Of a stretch of DNA of 64,000 bases, positions 31,920 through 40,268 are shown in pieces (the stretch's first letter is position 1; every line of letters begins with the position of its first letter). The notes beneath the pieces are model-generated. The model searched no databases, was not told the DNA's origin, and saw nothing but the letters and a program-made list of their open reading frames with translations. The DNA is from Swaminathania salitolerans (GTDB taxonomy: Bacteria > Pseudomonadota > Alphaproteobacteria > Acetobacterales > Acetobacteraceae): NCBI RefSeq assembly GCF_025994315.1, contig NZ_BAQE01000025.1, one strand, 5' to 3'. A program made the translations under genes and the position numbers.

Positions 31920-34517
31920 ATGACGGACCAAGAGACCCTCGGCTACGATTTCGAGACGGCCGAGCCCAGGTGGCAGGCAGCATGGGAGCGCATCCGCGCC
32001 TTTGCCGCCGAGGATCATCCCGCCGCCGACAAGCCGAAATATTACGTCCTGGAGATGTTTCCCTATCCGTCCGGACAGCTGCATATGGGGCATGTGCGCA
32101 ATTATGCACTGGGGGATGTCGTCGCGCGGTACAAGCGTGCGCGCGGTTTCTCCGTGCTGCACCCCATGGGATGGGATGCTTTCGGCCTTCCGGCGGAGAA
32201 CGCGGCCCGCGAGCGCGGGGTGCATCCGGGGCAATGGACGCTCGACAACATCGCCTCGATGCGCGTCACGCTGCAGCGCCTCGGCTTCTCGCTCGACTGG
32301 GATCGCGAGATCGCAACCTGTCTGCCGGAATATTACGGGCACCAGCAGAAGCTCTTTCTCGACATGTTGCGCAAGGGCCTGGTCGAGCGGCGCGAATCCT
32401 CGGTCAACTGGGACCCGGTCGACAATACGGTGCTCGCCAACGAGCAGGTCGTGGATGGTCGCGGCTGGCGCTCCGGAGCGCTGATCGAGAAGAAGCGCCT
32501 GTCGCAGTGGTTCCTCAAGATCACCGATTTTGCCGAGCCTCTCCTCGAAGGGCTCGACACGCTCGATCGCTGGCCTGCCCGCGTGCGCACGATGCAGGAG
32601 CGCTGGATCGGTCGTTCGGAAGGGGCGCGGATCCGTTTTCCCCTCCATGCGCCCCCGGAAGGTTTCGACGTCGATCGCGATTCGGTCGAGGTTTTCACCA
32701 CGCGTCCCGACACACTGTTCGGCATGAGCTTCGTTGCGATCGCAGCCGATCATCCGCTTGCCGCCAAGGTGGCGCAGGATAACGCGGCCGCGCGTGACTT
32801 CATCGAGGAATGTCAGCGTCTCGGCACGTCCGAGGAAGCCATCGAGGCTGCTGAGAAGCGCGGATGCGATACCGGGCTGAGGGTCGTCAATCCCTTCGCT
32901 CCCGATGAGACGGTGCCTGTCTGGATCGCCAATTTCGTGCTGATGGAGTACGGCACCGGTGCCGTGTTCGGCTGCCCGTGCGGAGACCAGCGCGATCTCG
33001 ATTTCGCACGCAAATATGCCCTGCCCGTGCGGCCTGTCATCCTGCCTCCGGGCGAGCAGATCGGCAGCTTCGCGATCGGCAGGACCGCCGTCACGGGCGA
33101 GGGGACGCTCATCAATTCCGGATTTCTCGACGGGCTGGATACGGCCGAGGGAAAACGCAAGGCCATCGAGCGCCTCGAGGGAATGGGAGTCGGGCGCGGC
33201 GTGGTCAACTGGCGCCTGCGCGACTGGGGGATTTCCCGCCAGCGCTACTGGGGATGTCCGATCCCGGTCATTCATTGCGCGCAATGCGGTGCCGTTCCCG
33301 TTCCGGACGATCAGCTTCCCGTGCGCCTGCCGGAAGATGTCACGTTCGACCGTCCCGGCAACCCGCTCGACCATCATCCGCACTGGAAGCATGTGACGTG
33401 TCCGCAATGCGGTGCCGCGGCGCAACGCGAGACGGATACGTTCGACACCTTCGTCGACAGTTCTTGGTATTTCGCGCGTTTCACGGCGCCGCATGCTGCC
33501 GGGCCGATCGATCCTGTCGCGGCGAATTCATGGCTGCCCGTCGATCAGTATATCGGCGGAATCGAACATGCGATCCTGCATCTGCTCTATGCGCGTTTCT
33601 TCACACGCGCCATGCACGAGACTGGGCATCTGGACGTGGACGAGCCTTTCGCAGGGCTCTTCACGCAGGGCATGATCACGCATGAGAGCTATCGCGACGA
33701 AAGCGGCTGGCTCGCGCCCGAAGACGTGACACGCAGCGGCGACGGCTATGTCCGTCGCGACAACGGTCAGCCCGTCCAGCTCGGACGCTCGGAAAAAATG
33801 TCCAAGTCCAAGCGCAACACGGTCGCCCCCACGGCGATCATCGAGCGTTTCGGTGCGGATACGGCGCGCTGGTTCGTTCTGTCGGACAGCCCTCCGGAGC
33901 GGGACATGGAGTGGACCGAAGCCGGCGTCAGCGCGTCTGCCCGTTTCGGACAGAGGCTTTACCGTCTCGTCCAGGCCGTCTCGGCACAGGTTCCCCGCGA
34001 CGCATCGTTCGGCGAGGGGGGGCGGTCCCTGCGTCAGGCGACGCATCGGACCATCGTGGCCGTTACGGAGGCGCTCGAGAATTTCACGCCCAACGTCGCC
34101 GTGGCCCGTCTTCACGAGCTGAGCGCGGCTCTCGGCGAGGCGGAAAAGAGCGATGAGCCCGGAATGGGCGCCGCACGACGCGAGGCTGCGCTTGCCCTGG
34201 CCCTGCTCGTTGCGCCCATGATGCCGCATCTGGCCGAGGAGATGGTTGCCCTTCTCGAGCCGGAGGGCGCTCTGGTGGTGGAGCGCTCCTGGCCGGAGGC
34301 GCTGCCCGAGTTCCTCACGCGGGACAGCGTCACGATGGGCGTCCAGATCATGGGCAAGCTTCGCGGCACGATCGAGGTGCCCCCCGATGCCCCGTCCGAC
34401 ATCGTTCTGCCTCTGGCCGAGGCGGAGCCGAACGTGGCGCGGATGCTCGAGGGCAAGCGCATCGTCAAGCGCATCCATGTGCCGAACCGGATCGTCAATT
34501 TCGTGGTGGCGGGCTGA
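31920..34517 (+). CDS. leuS: Leucyl-tRNA synthetase
   Basis: A class I synthetase of 865 residues. The HIGH motif appears as PYPSGQLHMGH (about 48-58). The editing (CP1) domain has TTRPDTLFG and the KMSKS loop is SEKMSKSKRN at about 625. A zinc-type insertion region near 455-500 has two CPQCG-like pairs (CAQCG, CPQCG). The C-terminal domain ends in KRIVKRIHVPNRIVNFVV, as in bacterial LeuRS. It charges tRNA-Leu and edits non-cognate norvaline and similar residues. lptE follows after 4 bases. Confidence 0.98.
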   Translation: MTDQETLGYDFETAEPRWQAAWERIRAFAAEDHPAADKPKYYVLEMFPYPSGQLHMGHVRNYALGDVVARYKRARGFSVLHPMGWDAFGLPAENAARERGVHPGQWTLDNIASMRVTLQRLGFSLDWDREIATCLPEYYGHQQKLFLDMLRKGLVERRESSVNWDPVDNTVLANEQVVDGRGWRSGALIEKKRLSQWFLKITDFAEPLLEGLDTLDRWPARVRTMQERWIGRSEGARIRFPLHAPPEGFDVDRDSVEVFTTRPDTLFGMSFVAIAADHPLAAKVAQDNAAARDFIEECQRLGTSEEAIEAAEKRGCDTGLRVVNPFAPDETVPVWIANFVLMEYGTGAVFGCPCGDQRDLDFARKYALPVRPVILPPGEQIGSFAIGRTAVTGEGTLINSGFLDGLDTAEGKRKAIERLEGMGVGRGVVNWRLRDWGISRQRYWGCPIPVIHCAQCGAVPVPDDQLPVRLPEDVTFDRPGNPLDHHPHWKHVTCPQCGAAAQRETDTFDTFVDSSWYFARFTAPHAAGPIDPVAANSWLPVDQYIGGIEHAILHLLYARFFTRAMHETGHLDVDEPFAGLFTQGMITHESYRDESGWLAPEDVTRSGDGYVRRDNGQPVQLGRSEKMSKSKRNTVAPTAIIERFGADTARWFVLSDSPPERDMEWTEAGVSASARFGQRLYRLVQAVSAQVPRDASFGEGGRSLRQATHRTIVAVTEALENFTPNVAVARLHELSAALGEAEKSDEPGMGAARREAALALALLVAPMMPHLAEEMVALLEPEGALVVERSWPEALPEFLTRDSVTMGVQIMGKLRGTIEVPPDAPSDIVLPLAEAEPNVARMLEGKRIVKRIHVPNRIVNFVVAG

Positions 34518-34521
34518 ACTC

Positions 34522-35172
34522 ATGCGTCGTCTCGTCCTGCTTGCCTGCCTGGCTCTGAGTGGATGCGGCTTCAGGCCGCTTTACGGTACCGACGATGCAG
34601 GTGGCGGGCGTGTCGCGCAGGAATTGCAGCGGATCTATGTCGCCAATATTCCCGAGCGTTCCGGTCAGCTTCTGCGTCTGGCTCTACAGGAGCATCTCGG
34701 AGGTGCGAGCACCCGCTCGCCGGACGGTTATACCTTGCAGGTCAGCAACGCCGTGAATGCCTCTGTGGTGGACATCCATAGCGACAATACCGCAGGTCGC
34801 TTCCGCGAACTGGGTTCGGCGCATTGGAGGCTCTATACCGTCGAGGCAGCGCCGCGCATGCTGGCGGAGGGCGATGCGAGTCTGCTCGACGGGTTCAATG
34901 CGACGTTCGAGCAGTATCTCGCCCAGACCCTGAACGAGGAGACGGTGCGGGCGCGTCTGGCGGATAATCTGGCCCAGGCTGTCCGTCAGCAGATCGCCGT
35001 CTGGTTCCGCACGCATGTGAAACCGTCCCGCGACGATGAGCGCGACGTTCCGGCCTATTTCGATCCGAACGCCATGCCGACCCCGAACGGTCAGCCCTAT
35101 GAGAAGGCCGGGCCGGACGGATTCCCGGCATCGGCCACGGGGCGCACGGATCTCAACAACCGGGAGAACTGA
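34522..35172 (+). CDS. lptE: LPS-assembly lipoprotein LptE
   Basis: From ATG 34522 a 216-residue lipoprotein with signal peptide and lipobox LSGCGFRPLYG; the GFxPLY motif right after the cysteine is the LptE hallmark. LptE plugs the LptD barrel and helps insert lipopolysaccharide in the outer membrane. The C-terminal tail is extended, polar and Pro-rich compared with E. coli LptE. The gene lies between leuS and holA, which is the conserved bacterial order, and likely shares their transcript. Confidence 0.92.
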   Translation: MRRLVLLACLALSGCGFRPLYGTDDAGGGRVAQELQRIYVANIPERSGQLLRLALQEHLGGASTRSPDGYTLQVSNAVNASVVDIHSDNTAGRFRELGSAHWRLYTVEAAPRMLAEGDASLLDGFNATFEQYLAQTLNEETVRARLADNLAQAVRQQIAVWFRTHVKPSRDDERDVPAYFDPNAMPTPNGQPYEKAGPDGFPASATGRTDLNNREN

Positions 35173-35178
35173 CCCGGC

Positions 35179-36189
35179 ATGAAGATCGACTCCCGCGCAG
35201 CCTCGCGTACCCTTGCCGAGATCGGAAACTGGCGGGCCGTCCTGCTGCACGGAGACGATGCCGGTCTGATACGGGAGCGCGCGCGTGCCTGCGTGCGTCT
35301 CGTGGGCGGCTCGACGGACGATCCGTTTCGTGTCGCCATTCTCGACGCCGATCAGCACGCCCGGATCGAGGAGGAAGCGGGAGCGCTCTCGCTCATCGGC
35401 GGTCGACGGGCCGTCTGGGTGCGCGAGGTGCAGGATTCGGCGCTCGCAGGCGTCATGGCGGCGCTCTCCCTGGATACCGACACGCTTCTGGTGCTCGAGG
35501 CTCCGGGCCTCGCTGCGCGAGCGAAGCTGCGGACGACTCTCGAGGGACATCGTTCCGTGGCGGTCATCGGCTGTTATCCGGAAGAGGGGCGGGCTCTGGC
35601 CGGGTCGCTGTCGGGGTTGTTCCGCGACGCCTCCGTCTCCATCGATCGTGATGCCCTGACCTGGCTGTCTTCCGTGCTCGGTGCCGATCGTGGCGCGGTC
35701 CGTCAGGAGGTCGAGAAACTCATTCTCTATGCCGGGGAAGGCGGGCGGCTCGGTCTCGACGATGTGCAGGACTGTATCGGCGATTCCGCCACGGCAACGC
35801 TCGACGACGCGACGAGTGCGGCAATGGCGGGCGACCGTGTTTCTGCCGATACCGCGCTCGAGCGCGCGCTGGCAGAAGGGCTCTCGCCGATCGCGCTCGC
35901 TCGTGCCTGTCTCTCCCTGATGACCCGGCTCGGCAAGGTCATGGGCTGGATGGATGAGGGAAAATCGCGTCAGGAAGCGCTGAAACAGCTGAGACCGCCT
36001 GTCTTTTTCCGGAAGGCCGAGAGTTTCGGCAAGGCGCTCGAGCGATGGGACCGCGAGACCCTCGCCCGGGCCTGCGAGGCCGTTCAGGGGTTCGAACGCG
36101 CCTGCAAGCAGACCGGAAGCCCCGATCTCGCACTCTCCCGTCGTCTGATCGCCCAGCTCTGCCTCGGTCCCAGGTCGTTCCGGGGTTGA
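35179..36189 (+). CDS. holA: DNA polymerase III subunit delta
   Basis: A 336-residue clamp-loader subunit that opens the beta clamp. The N-terminal part has LLHGDDAGLIRERA (the usual Y/LHGxDxxLI start). The middle holds LVLEAPGLAARAKLRTTLEGHRSVAVIGCYPEEGR, the lid domain has GADRGAVRQEVEKLILYAG, and the C-terminal collar domain has LARACLSLMTRLGKVM. It follows lptE by 6 bases in the conserved leuS-lptE-holA order. Complete. Confidence 0.94.
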   Translation: MKIDSRAASRTLAEIGNWRAVLLHGDDAGLIRERARACVRLVGGSTDDPFRVAILDADQHARIEEEAGALSLIGGRRAVWVREVQDSALAGVMAALSLDTDTLLVLEAPGLAARAKLRTTLEGHRSVAVIGCYPEEGRALAGSLSGLFRDASVSIDRDALTWLSSVLGADRGAVRQEVEKLILYAGEGGRLGLDDVQDCIGDSATATLDDATSAAMAGDRVSADTALERALAEGLSPIALARACLSLMTRLGKVMGWMDEGKSRQEALKQLRPPVFFRKAESFGKALERWDRETLARACEAVQGFERACKQTGSPDLALSRRLIAQLCLGPRSFRG

Positions 36190-36271
36190 AATCGTATCGG
36201 GGTTCTGCCACCCGTGAGAGATCGGGACGCCGCCTCAGTGGAGAGATCTTCATGCCTCCTGTCGCCATGAT

Positions 36272-37264
36272 GTGTGGAGACGATCGGGCCGGAGTCTCCT
36301 CTTGAGGGTGTCGCTCGCGTGGCGCGGCGCGATCGGGCGCCCATCCGTCCTGTTCGCCTGCATCGTTCTGGTGGGGCTCTGTCTCTCGGCCTGTCTTGCG
36401 CCATTTTATGCGCAAGGCGTGGGTGTCGACCCCTTCGCGTCCAATCTTGCGGGAAGCGTCATGCGCGACGGGCGGGTCGTCGATGTCATGCAGCCCAATG
36501 ACAATCCGCTTCACCTCGGCCTGACCCCGATCGGTCCGTCCTGGCGCTGGGGCGCGTACAGCCTCGGCGCGGATTCGCAGGGGAGGGATGTGGCCGCGCG
36601 TCTTCTCTATGGCGGGCGCAGTTCTCTTCTGATCGCGGGCGCCTCGGCCTGTCTGTGTCTCGTGCTCGCCACGGGTTGCGGCATGGTGGCAGGTGTCTTC
36701 GGCGGGTGGATCGATACGGTTCTCTCCCGCCTGCTCGATATTCTCTGGGCGGTTCCCGTCTATCTTTTCGCAATCAGCCTGTCGGTGGTCACGGTCGGTC
36801 ACGATCTCCGCTTCGGTCCTTTCCATATCGGAGCGGACAGTTTCCTTCTCCCGATCGGGATCATCGCGCTCATCTACGTTCCCTACGCCGCGCGACCGAT
36901 CCGGGCGCGTACCAGAAGCCTCATGACGAGTGGCTTCGTCCTTGCCGCGCAAGGGCTCGGTGCCTCTCCGGTCAGGATCGTCCTGAAGGAAATCCTCCCG
37001 TCCCTGATCGACACGTTGCTCGTTCTCGCCCCGCTGATCATGGCGCTCTGTCTGCTGGCCGAATCCGCTCTGTCGTTTCTGAGTCTCGGGGTCCAGGCAC
37101 CGGCGGCCTCCTGGGGAAGCCTGATCCATGACGGGGAAGGTCTGATCTACAGCCGTCCCGTCGTTGCGATCGCGCCGGGTCTGGCCATCGTGCTCACCGT
37201 GCTCGCGCTCAACATGCTCGGTGAGGCTTTGCAGAACGGGGTGCGCCCGATGAGGACGCGATGA
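36272..37264 (+). CDS. Peptide-type ABC transporter permease (DppC/OppC-like)
   Basis: An inner-membrane permease of 330 residues with about six helices. The segment SLGADSQGRDVAARLLYGGRSSLLIAG is the DppC/OppC hallmark, and the EAA loop lies near FVLAAQGLGASPVRIVLKEILP. The long periplasmic loop after TM1 (about 35-90) is unusual in containing VDPFASNLAG...VMQPNDNPLHLG. The start is uncertain: GTG 36272, TTG 36302 (GGAG upstream) or GTG 36308. The gene leads a four-gene operon in the order C-B-D-F and overlaps the next gene by 4 bases. Confidence 0.88.
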   Translation: MWRRSGRSLLLRVSLAWRGAIGRPSVLFACIVLVGLCLSACLAPFYAQGVGVDPFASNLAGSVMRDGRVVDVMQPNDNPLHLGLTPIGPSWRWGAYSLGADSQGRDVAARLLYGGRSSLLIAGASACLCLVLATGCGMVAGVFGGWIDTVLSRLLDILWAVPVYLFAISLSVVTVGHDLRFGPFHIGADSFLLPIGIIALIYVPYAARPIRARTRSLMTSGFVLAAQGLGASPVRIVLKEILPSLIDTLLVLAPLIMALCLLAESALSFLSLGVQAPAASWGSLIHDGEGLIYSRPVVAIAPGLAIVLTVLALNMLGEALQNGVRPMRTR

Positions 37265-38265
37265 GAGGCGTGCTCTCCCGGCTGGGGCAAACGCTCTTCG
37301 TCCTTTTCGGCATCTCCGTGCTGGTATTTGCGGTGTTTTTCGCGACACCGGGGTCGGATCCCTCCGCGCGTATCGCAGGACGGGGCGCGAGCGAGGAAAC
37401 GATCGCACGGATCCGGCACGAATACGGCTTCGATCGGGGGCTTGTCGCGCGTTACCTGAGCATGATGGACCATCTGTTTCTCTCCCGGGATCTGACGTCC
37501 TACGTCAATCACGGGCAGAATGTGGTCGCCGAGGTCTTTCACGCCGCGCCGGTGACATTGTCTCTTGTGTCCTGGGCGGCCCTCTTCTGGGTCGGGGGCG
37601 CGCTGGTCACAGGGATGCTGGCCGCATGCTTTGCCGGACGCTGGCCGGATCGGCTCCTTTCGGGTCTGGGTATTCTCGGTCTTTCGGTTCCGGTCTTCTG
37701 GCTTGGCGAGATGGTCAATCTCCTCAGCCAGAGCCGGTTCCACGATACGATGCTGTTCCGCTGGGTCCCGGCTCTGGGCTATATCCCTCCCGGGATTTCC
37801 CTGACCGGATGGGCAAAATGCCTGATCCTGCCTGCGCTGACGCTTTCGATCGCCTTCATCGGCATCTATGGGCGCATTCTGCGGAGCGATCTTCTTGCCG
37901 CCATGCAGGAGGATGCCCTTCGTACCGCGCGGGCCAAGGGGGCCGGTCCCGTCCGGCTCTGGGTCTTCCATGCCCTGCGCCTTTCGGGCCTGAGCGTCGT
38001 TTCCCTGTTCGGTCTCGATTTCGCGCAGCTCCTCGGAGGCGGTGCCCTCCTGACCGAGGTCGTGTTTGCGCTGCCGGGCGTCGGCCATCTGACCTATCAG
38101 GGTCTGAGCACGCTCGATCTGCCCCTGATCATGGCGACGGTCATGTATTCGGCATTCTTCGTCGTCATCGCCAATGTCCTTGTCGATGGTCTCTATCGTC
38201 TGCTCGATCCGCGTATCGGATCCCGTTCGGGCACAGCTGCAAGAGGGGGGCGCTCTCATGGATGA
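37261..38265 (+). CDS. Peptide-type ABC transporter permease (DppB/OppB-like)
   Basis: A 334-residue permease starting at ATG 37261 inside the stop of the preceding permease gene. The start LGQTLFVLFGISVLVFAVFFATPGSDP is the usual DppB first helix. EYGFDRGLVARYLSMMDHLFLSRDL follows, and the EAA loop is MQEDALRTARAKGAGPVRLWVFHALRLSGL. The C-terminus has GLDFAQLLGGGALLTEVVFALPGVGHLTYQ. Unlike most Dpp/Opp systems it follows the C-type permease rather than preceding it. It overlaps the next ATPase gene by 8 bases. Confidence 0.9.
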   Translation: MRGVLSRLGQTLFVLFGISVLVFAVFFATPGSDPSARIAGRGASEETIARIRHEYGFDRGLVARYLSMMDHLFLSRDLTSYVNHGQNVVAEVFHAAPVTLSLVSWAALFWVGGALVTGMLAACFAGRWPDRLLSGLGILGLSVPVFWLGEMVNLLSQSRFHDTMLFRWVPALGYIPPGISLTGWAKCLILPALTLSIAFIGIYGRILRSDLLAAMQEDALRTARAKGAGPVRLWVFHALRLSGLSVVSLFGLDFAQLLGGGALLTEVVFALPGVGHLTYQGLSTLDLPLIMATVMYSAFFVVIANVLVDGLYRLLDPRIGSRSGTAARGGRSHG

Positions 38266-39202
38266 CGCCCTGCTTTCGATCGACGCGCTCCGTCTGGCTC
38301 TTCCCTCCGGCGCGCGTCTTCTCGATGGCGTCAGCCTGCGACTGGAGCGGGGGCGGATCCTCGGCGTGGTGGGCGAGTCCGGCTCCGGGAAAAGCCTGAC
38401 TGGCCTCAGCGTGCTCGGCCTTCAGCCTCGGGGGCGCCTTGAGGGAAAACTCGCTTTCGAGGGGCAAGACCTTCTGGGGTTCGGTCCAGGGGACTGGCGT
38501 CGCTTTCGCGGAAGGCGCGCAGCGATAATCTTCCAGGATCCCATGACGGCTTTCCTGCCGGTACGTCGTATCGGCGCGCAGATCGCCGAGCAGATCCGCC
38601 TCCACAGCCTTTGCTCGCGACGCGAGGCCGAGACCCGCGTGATCGCGCTCCTGTCCCGGATGGGGGTTCCGGCGCCTCGCGAGGCTGCCCGACGCTTTCC
38701 GCACGAATTGTCCGGCGGGTTGCGCCAGCGCGCCATGATTGCGATGGCCCTGTCCTGCGATCCGGATCTGGTCATTGCCGATGAGCCGACAACCGCGCTC
38801 GACGTGACCGTGCAGGCGCAGATACTCATGCTTCTGCGTGAGATCGGTGCGCGTCGCGCCGGGGTGATGCTCATCACCCACGACATGGGGGTGGTGGCCC
38901 AGATCTGCACCGATATCGCCGTGCTCTATGCGGGCGTGGTCGTGGAGAGCGGTCCTGCCGAGGCGGTGCTCCGCACGCCGTGGCATCCCTATACCCGGGC
39001 CTTGCTGCGGGCGATTCCACCGATGGACGGAGCGCGACCCGATCGTCTGCCGACCATAGAGGGCACGCCGCCTGCACCGGAGGCACGTCCGCCCGGCTGC
39101 GTCTTCGCGCCGCGCTGCCCCGAACGCCGCGCTGCCTGCGCTTTCCGTCCCGCATTGCGGAGGCATGAGGACCGTTCCGTCGCCTGCGTGCTTTATCCGT
39201 GA
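38258..39202 (+). CDS. Peptide-type ABC transporter ATPase (DppD/OppD-like)
   Basis: A 314-residue ATPase. It has Walker A GESGSGKS (about 41-48), signature LSGGLRQRAMIAMALS, Walker B LVIADEPTTALD, and the C-terminal cluster of cysteines typical of OppD/DppD proteins (CVFAPRCPERRAAC, RSVAC), which binds an iron-sulfur cluster in some relatives. ATG 38258 lies after AAGAGGGGGG and within the preceding gene's end. It pairs with the downstream ATPase and ends in the TGATG overlap with it. Confidence 0.9.
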   Translation: MDDALLSIDALRLALPSGARLLDGVSLRLERGRILGVVGESGSGKSLTGLSVLGLQPRGRLEGKLAFEGQDLLGFGPGDWRRFRGRRAAIIFQDPMTAFLPVRRIGAQIAEQIRLHSLCSRREAETRVIALLSRMGVPAPREAARRFPHELSGGLRQRAMIAMALSCDPDLVIADEPTTALDVTVQAQILMLLREIGARRAGVMLITHDMGVVAQICTDIAVLYAGVVVESGPAEAVLRTPWHPYTRALLRAIPPMDGARPDRLPTIEGTPPAPEARPPGCVFAPRCPERRAACAFRPALRRHEDRSVACVLYP

Positions 39203-40179
39203 TGCCCCCGCCCGTGACGCCCCCGCCCACGATCCCCCTCCTGCAAGCGCATTCCCTCTCGAAATCCTTCGCCCTCGGCCGGAGACGGGTCTGGGGTGAG
39301 AAACGGTTCCTGACGGCGGTCGACGATGTTTCCCTGAGCCTGGGGGCGGGGGATTCGCTCGCCCTGGTGGGCGAATCCGGTTGTGGCAAATCGACGCTCG
39401 GCCGGTTGCTCATGGGCTTCGACGCTCCGGATCGGGGGCGGGTCATGTTCGAGGGGCAGGATCTCGCGCGGCTTCGCGCAGGAGAGAAACGACGCCTGCG
39501 CGCCAGAGTGCAGATGGTGTTCCAGGATTCCGGATCGTCCTTCAACCCGCGACGCAGTATCGGGGCCACTCTGGCCGAGCCCTATCGCATTCACGGACGC
39601 GCCTGGTCGAGAGCCGCGATCGAGGCCCTGCTCGAACAGGTCGGTCTGTCCGCTTCCCTGTACGAGCGTCATCCGGTGGCGCTGTCCGGTGGGCAGAGGC
39701 AGAGGCTGAACATCGCCCGCGCGCTTGCGTTGTCTCCACGGCTCGTCGTCGCGGATGAGCCCGTCTCGGCGCTCGATGTCTCCGTACAGGCCCAGATCGT
39801 CAATCTGCTTCGCAGGCTCCAGAGCGAACTCGGACTGGCATCGGTGTTCATCTCGCACGATCTGGCAGTCGTCAGGCAGATCGCCGATCGCATGGCGGTC
39901 ATGTATCTCGGCAGTCTCGTCGAGGAGGGGGAAACGCTGGCGACGCTGGCGCGACCGCTTCATCCCTACACCCGCGCACTCGTCGAGGCGGTTCCCCGAC
40001 CGGGGCGGGCGCTCGTCGCACCGCTCGAGGGCGATGTTCCGGATGCGGTTTCGCCGCCGGGCGGATGCCGCTTCCATACGCGCTGCCCGGTTGCCCGGCC
40101 CCTTTGCGCGCAGGAGCGGCCGAAGCTCGAAACCATGGGGCAGGAGAGGAAAGTGGCCTGCCACTTTCCTCTGGTGTGA
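39202..40179 (+). CDS. Peptide-type ABC transporter ATPase (DppF/OppF-like)
   Basis: A 325-residue ATPase of the DppF type. Its N-terminus is proline-rich (MPPPVTPPPTIPLLQ), then Walker A GESGCGKST, FNPRRSI in the Q-loop region, signature LSGGQRQRLNIARAL, Walker B LVVADEPVSALD, and the C-terminal CRFHTRCPVARPLC and VACHF cysteine motif. ATG 39202 overlaps the stop of the preceding ATPase gene. The 3' end of the coding sequence contains a perfect 9-bp hairpin. No binding-protein gene follows; the next gene is a convergent TonB receptor. Confidence 0.9.
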   Translation: MPPPVTPPPTIPLLQAHSLSKSFALGRRRVWGEKRFLTAVDDVSLSLGAGDSLALVGESGCGKSTLGRLLMGFDAPDRGRVMFEGQDLARLRAGEKRRLRARVQMVFQDSGSSFNPRRSIGATLAEPYRIHGRAWSRAAIEALLEQVGLSASLYERHPVALSGGQRQRLNIARALALSPRLVVADEPVSALDVSVQAQIVNLLRRLQSELGLASVFISHDLAVVRQIADRMAVMYLGSLVEEGETLATLARPLHPYTRALVEAVPRPGRALVAPLEGDVPDAVSPPGGCRFHTRCPVARPLCAQERPKLETMGQERKVACHFPLV

Positions 40180-40207
40180 GAGAGGCATGAACCGGAAGGG
40201 CCGGTTC
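40148..40207 (+). terminator. Two hairpins at the end of the ABC-transporter operon
   Basis: GGAAAGTGG (40148-40156) pairs with CCACTTTCC (40161-40169) inside the last codons. GAACCGG (40189-40195) pairs with CCGGTTC (40201-40207) 10 bases past the stop. Neither has a U tract. Together they may end transcription between convergent genes or protect the mRNA 3' end. Confidence 0.4.
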
Positions 40208-40268
40208 GATGGCGCGCGATCTGCGGCCCGTCACCCCACGGGGGGAGGAGACAGGCAGAGGGAAAGGG